A DNA stretch of 13,883 nt from NCBI GenBank assembly GCA_023451115.1, contig JAEXFV010000061.1:1-13883 (forward strand), written 5' to 3'. The translations under genes were made by a program, and so were the position numbers. Of the stretch, positions 13,276 through 13,883 are shown one piece after another (within the stretch, counting starts at the first letter, position 1; every line of letters begins with the position of its first letter). The DNA is from Bacillota bacterium. Its GTDB lineage: Bacteria > Bacillota > Clostridia > Christensenellales > CAG-138. The notes under the pieces were generated by a model that made no database searches, had not been told where the DNA came from, and was given only the letters and a program-made list of their open reading frames with translations.

Positions 13276-13758
13276 ATGAAAAAAAAACCTTTCGATCCCT
13301 TTCCTCTTTTACAGCGTTGCGCTGCATTGGTTTGCCGGGCGGTGCAAGAGGCCAAGTCTGGATCATATACCGGCTCGACGTTGCAATCGCTGGATCGTGC
13401 TGCGGTAAATCTGCGTGAAATGCTAAGCGCTGCTTTTATAACGCCCCTGGAGCGGGAAGACCTATACCTTTTATGCTGGCAATGCTGCAAACAAGGGTAT
13501 GACATTTTTTCCACTCCGTTATCCACCCAAGAATATGCGCTGCTGGAATGCTGTGCGCAAAAGCAGGCAGCACTTTTTAATTTGCTGCCTGCTTTTCACA
13601 TGCCACAACCAATCTATTCCGCCTGCACCGCCCTACGCCACAGCGCCGCTGCTATGCGGCATGCAATTGGCGTAAACACGCCTCAGAAGTTGGCTTTATG
13701 CAACCATTTCGAGGATATGAGCCGTTTAATGGAGTATGTAATCCTAAAAAACAGTTGA
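13276..13758 (+). CDS. Small DUF47/PhoU-like protein
   Basis: A 160-residue predicted helical protein. The segment AAFITPLEREDLYLL (52-66) closely resembles the FITPxxREDI signature of the DUF47 (PhoU-related) family, whose members often accompany phosphate transporters. The rest fits poorly: it is shorter than the usual 200 or so residues, the acidic metal-binding clusters expected of PhoU-like proteins are sparse, and it is rich in cysteine (nine residues). AAAGG about 13 bases upstream is a weak ribosome binding site. There is no phosphate transporter gene next to it; it diverges from citD and converges with the next gene. It could be a divergent or diverged-function member, and I would not assign a role. 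Confidence 0.6.
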   Translation: MKKKPFDPFPLLQRCAALVCRAVQEAKSGSYTGSTLQSLDRAAVNLREMLSAAFITPLEREDLYLLCWQCCKQGYDIFSTPLSTQEYALLECCAQKQAALFNLLPAFHMPQPIYSACTALRHSAAAMRHAIGVNTPQKLALCNHFEDMSRLMEYVILKNS

Positions 13759-13766
13759 ACATTCCT

Positions 13767-13883
13767 TTATTTAGGTTGTTTTAAATATTTCAGCAATCCA
13801 GATGGGGTTTTGCCATATGAAGTAATAAAATGCTCCCGCTCTGAAATATCTGCCAAGTTGTGCGCATCAGAATTATATATAAT
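13767..13883 (-). CDS. C-terminal end of a probable PHP-domain protein (5' part beyond window)
   Basis: An open frame enters from the right edge and ends with TAA at 13769-13767, giving 38 visible residues. YNSDAHNLADISER near its start resembles the GSDAH motif close to the C-terminus of PHP-domain phosphoesterases such as histidinol phosphatase-like proteins, in which the Asp and His bind metal. The gene is only eight bases from the convergent DUF47-like gene. The short visible part makes both the gene and the family tentative. Confidence 0.5.
   Translation of the reverse strand: MIYNSDAHNLADISEREHFITSYGKTPSGLLKYLKQPK

Noticed and set aside
13215..13526. 103-codon minus-strand open frame opposite the DUF47-like gene
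   Set aside because: The plus-strand frame has a family-like motif, whereas this one has no recognisable domain or ribosome binding site.

Overview
The window looks like a chromosomal segment from an anaerobic, low-to-medium-GC Firmicute of the class Clostridia, plausibly a gut commensal. Supporting signs are strong AGGAGG-type ribosome binding sites, an L27 with the Firmicutes N-terminal extension next to its dedicated protease Prp, a zinc-ribbon L32, and an acpP-rnc arrangement typical of the phylum. The exact genus cannot be read from the sequence alone. I see no mobile element, CRISPR array, tRNA or rRNA.

Region 1 (1-4461, all minus strand) is housekeeping. Transcription runs from rplU-prp-rpmA (L21, the L27-processing protease, L27) through a terminator zone, then from a strong promoter through a DUF177/YceD protein, rpmF (L32), plsX, acpP and rnc (RNase III, cut by the left edge). 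This joins ribosome assembly with phospholipid and fatty acid synthesis. A textbook terminator lies between rpmF and plsX, and acpP has its own promoter overlapped by a palindrome, so the lipid genes may be tuned separately from the ribosomal ones.

Region 2 (4462-6632) holds a solitary kynureninase on the plus strand, convergent with an Lrp/AsnC-type regulator on the minus strand. No other kynurenine-pathway gene is present. The best plus-strand terminator lies beyond the regulator gene, so the kynureninase transcript may run antisense through it.

Region 3 (6653-13063, minus strand) is one apparent operon, citD-citE-citF-aconitase-family hydratase-icd. It encodes the three structural subunits of citrate lyase, a YbhJ-like aconitase homologue and a eukaryote-like NADP isocitrate dehydrogenase. 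Together these could either split citrate into acetate and oxaloacetate or oxidise it via isocitrate to 2-oxoglutarate with NADPH formation. The accessory citrate lyase genes citC, citX and citG are not in the window.

Region 4 (13064-13883) contains an AT-rich divergent promoter region with repeated CGTAT words, a small divergent DUF47/PhoU-like protein on the plus strand, and the 3' end of a probable PHP-domain gene on the minus strand.

The most noteworthy points are the five-gene citrate operon with its unusual aconitase homologue, the orphan kynureninase with its possible antisense arrangement with an almost leaderless regulator gene, and several transcriptional signals in the ribosome/lipid cluster. 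No clearly unprecedented system is evident.
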